From positions 3,782,001-3,846,000 of the forward strand of contig OY755181.1 of NCBI GenBank assembly GCA_963576735.1: a stretch of DNA of 64,000 bases, written 5' to 3'. Positions within the stretch are counted from its first letter, which is position 1. Each line of letters begins with the position of its first letter. This document shows, in pieces, positions 63,835 through 64,000 of this stretch. Below the pieces are notes generated by a model. The model did not search any database and was not told the origin of the DNA. It worked only from the letters and a program-made list of their open reading frames with translations. Origin of the DNA: Bedellia somnulentella (taxonomy: Eukaryota; Arthropoda; Insecta; Lepidoptera; Bedelliidae). The position numbers and the translations under genes are program-made.

Positions 63835-64000
63835 AGGGCAAGCACGAGCCGTGTTTAAACTAGTTATCGCGTGGGATAAAGCAGCCATCCTTCGATCATA
63901 TATACCAAAGATACACCAACAAAGCACGAAAAACGGCCCGGCAAAACTGTGCTTATTTATATGGTAAGCACTGTTTCACTGACAGTCGCGTGCTAGATCT
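63835..64000. repeat. End of a MITE-like repeat, running off the window
   Basis: AGGGCAAGCACGAGCCGTGT to ATAAAGCAGCCATC (63835-63889) is the reverse complement of 40364-40420. The remainder to 64000 is unmatched here, so it may belong to a longer relative. Confidence 0.55.

Overview
The window looks like repeat-dominated intergenic DNA from a moth or butterfly. I recognise no host gene. Essentially all the coding potential is transposon-derived, and the AT-rich background with TATGTATG-type microsatellite tails, RTE-clade LINE ends, BEL, piggyBac-like and hAT-like elements fits Lepidoptera. The species is not identifiable by eye.

Layout. 1-2.7 kb: solo retroposon fragments and a broken endonuclease-like retroelement tail. 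3.6-7.9 kb (minus): a LINE with both reading frames open. ORF1 is a coiled coil plus a domain resembling baculovirus FP25K; ORF2 is an endonuclease plus reverse transcriptase. 8-10.3 kb: SINE copies and another broken endonuclease-like tail. 10.65-13.28 kb (minus): a second, 5'-truncated LINE of the same type with an open 818-codon frame. 14.8-15.0 kb: an RTE fragment. 17.5-20.0 kb: a decayed piggyBac-like element between long inverted repeats. 22.65-23.3 kb: the best copy of the endonuclease-like tail. 24.0-24.7 kb: a SINE split by a 411-bp inverted-repeat element. 25.23-29.52 kb: a BEL/Pao LTR retrotransposon with identical LTRs and a perfect 5-bp target duplication, but with internal deletions. 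29.8-30.3 kb: a SINE split by a Harbinger-like element. 31-64 kb: a mosaic of SINEs, RTE 3' ends, a 706-bp hAT-like element (40.56-41.27 kb), a third LINE with a nonsense codon (47.3-48.6 kb), and three copies of a repeat carrying a tRNA-Tyr-like cloverleaf (35.6, 36.0 and 61.4 kb).

Two SINE families dominate. Family A (about 220-250 bp, roughly 28 copies or pieces) has no evident tRNA head. Family B (about 370 bp, roughly 16 copies or pieces) starts with pol III A/B-box-like motifs. Both end in a segment resembling the 3' end of the RTE LINE fragments: CTCTG, then TACCCC or AACCCC, then a short spacer, then CGTGA, then a TATGT-rich tail. Several copies have 10-15 bp target duplications. The simplest reading, which is inference, is that one RTE enzyme moved its own 5'-truncated copies and both SINE families. 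DNA transposons (8-bp and 3-bp target duplications) then inserted into the SINEs, giving a readable order of events.

Limits: all homology calls are by eye from motifs. Repeat boundaries are good to about 5-15 bp unless a target duplication is stated.
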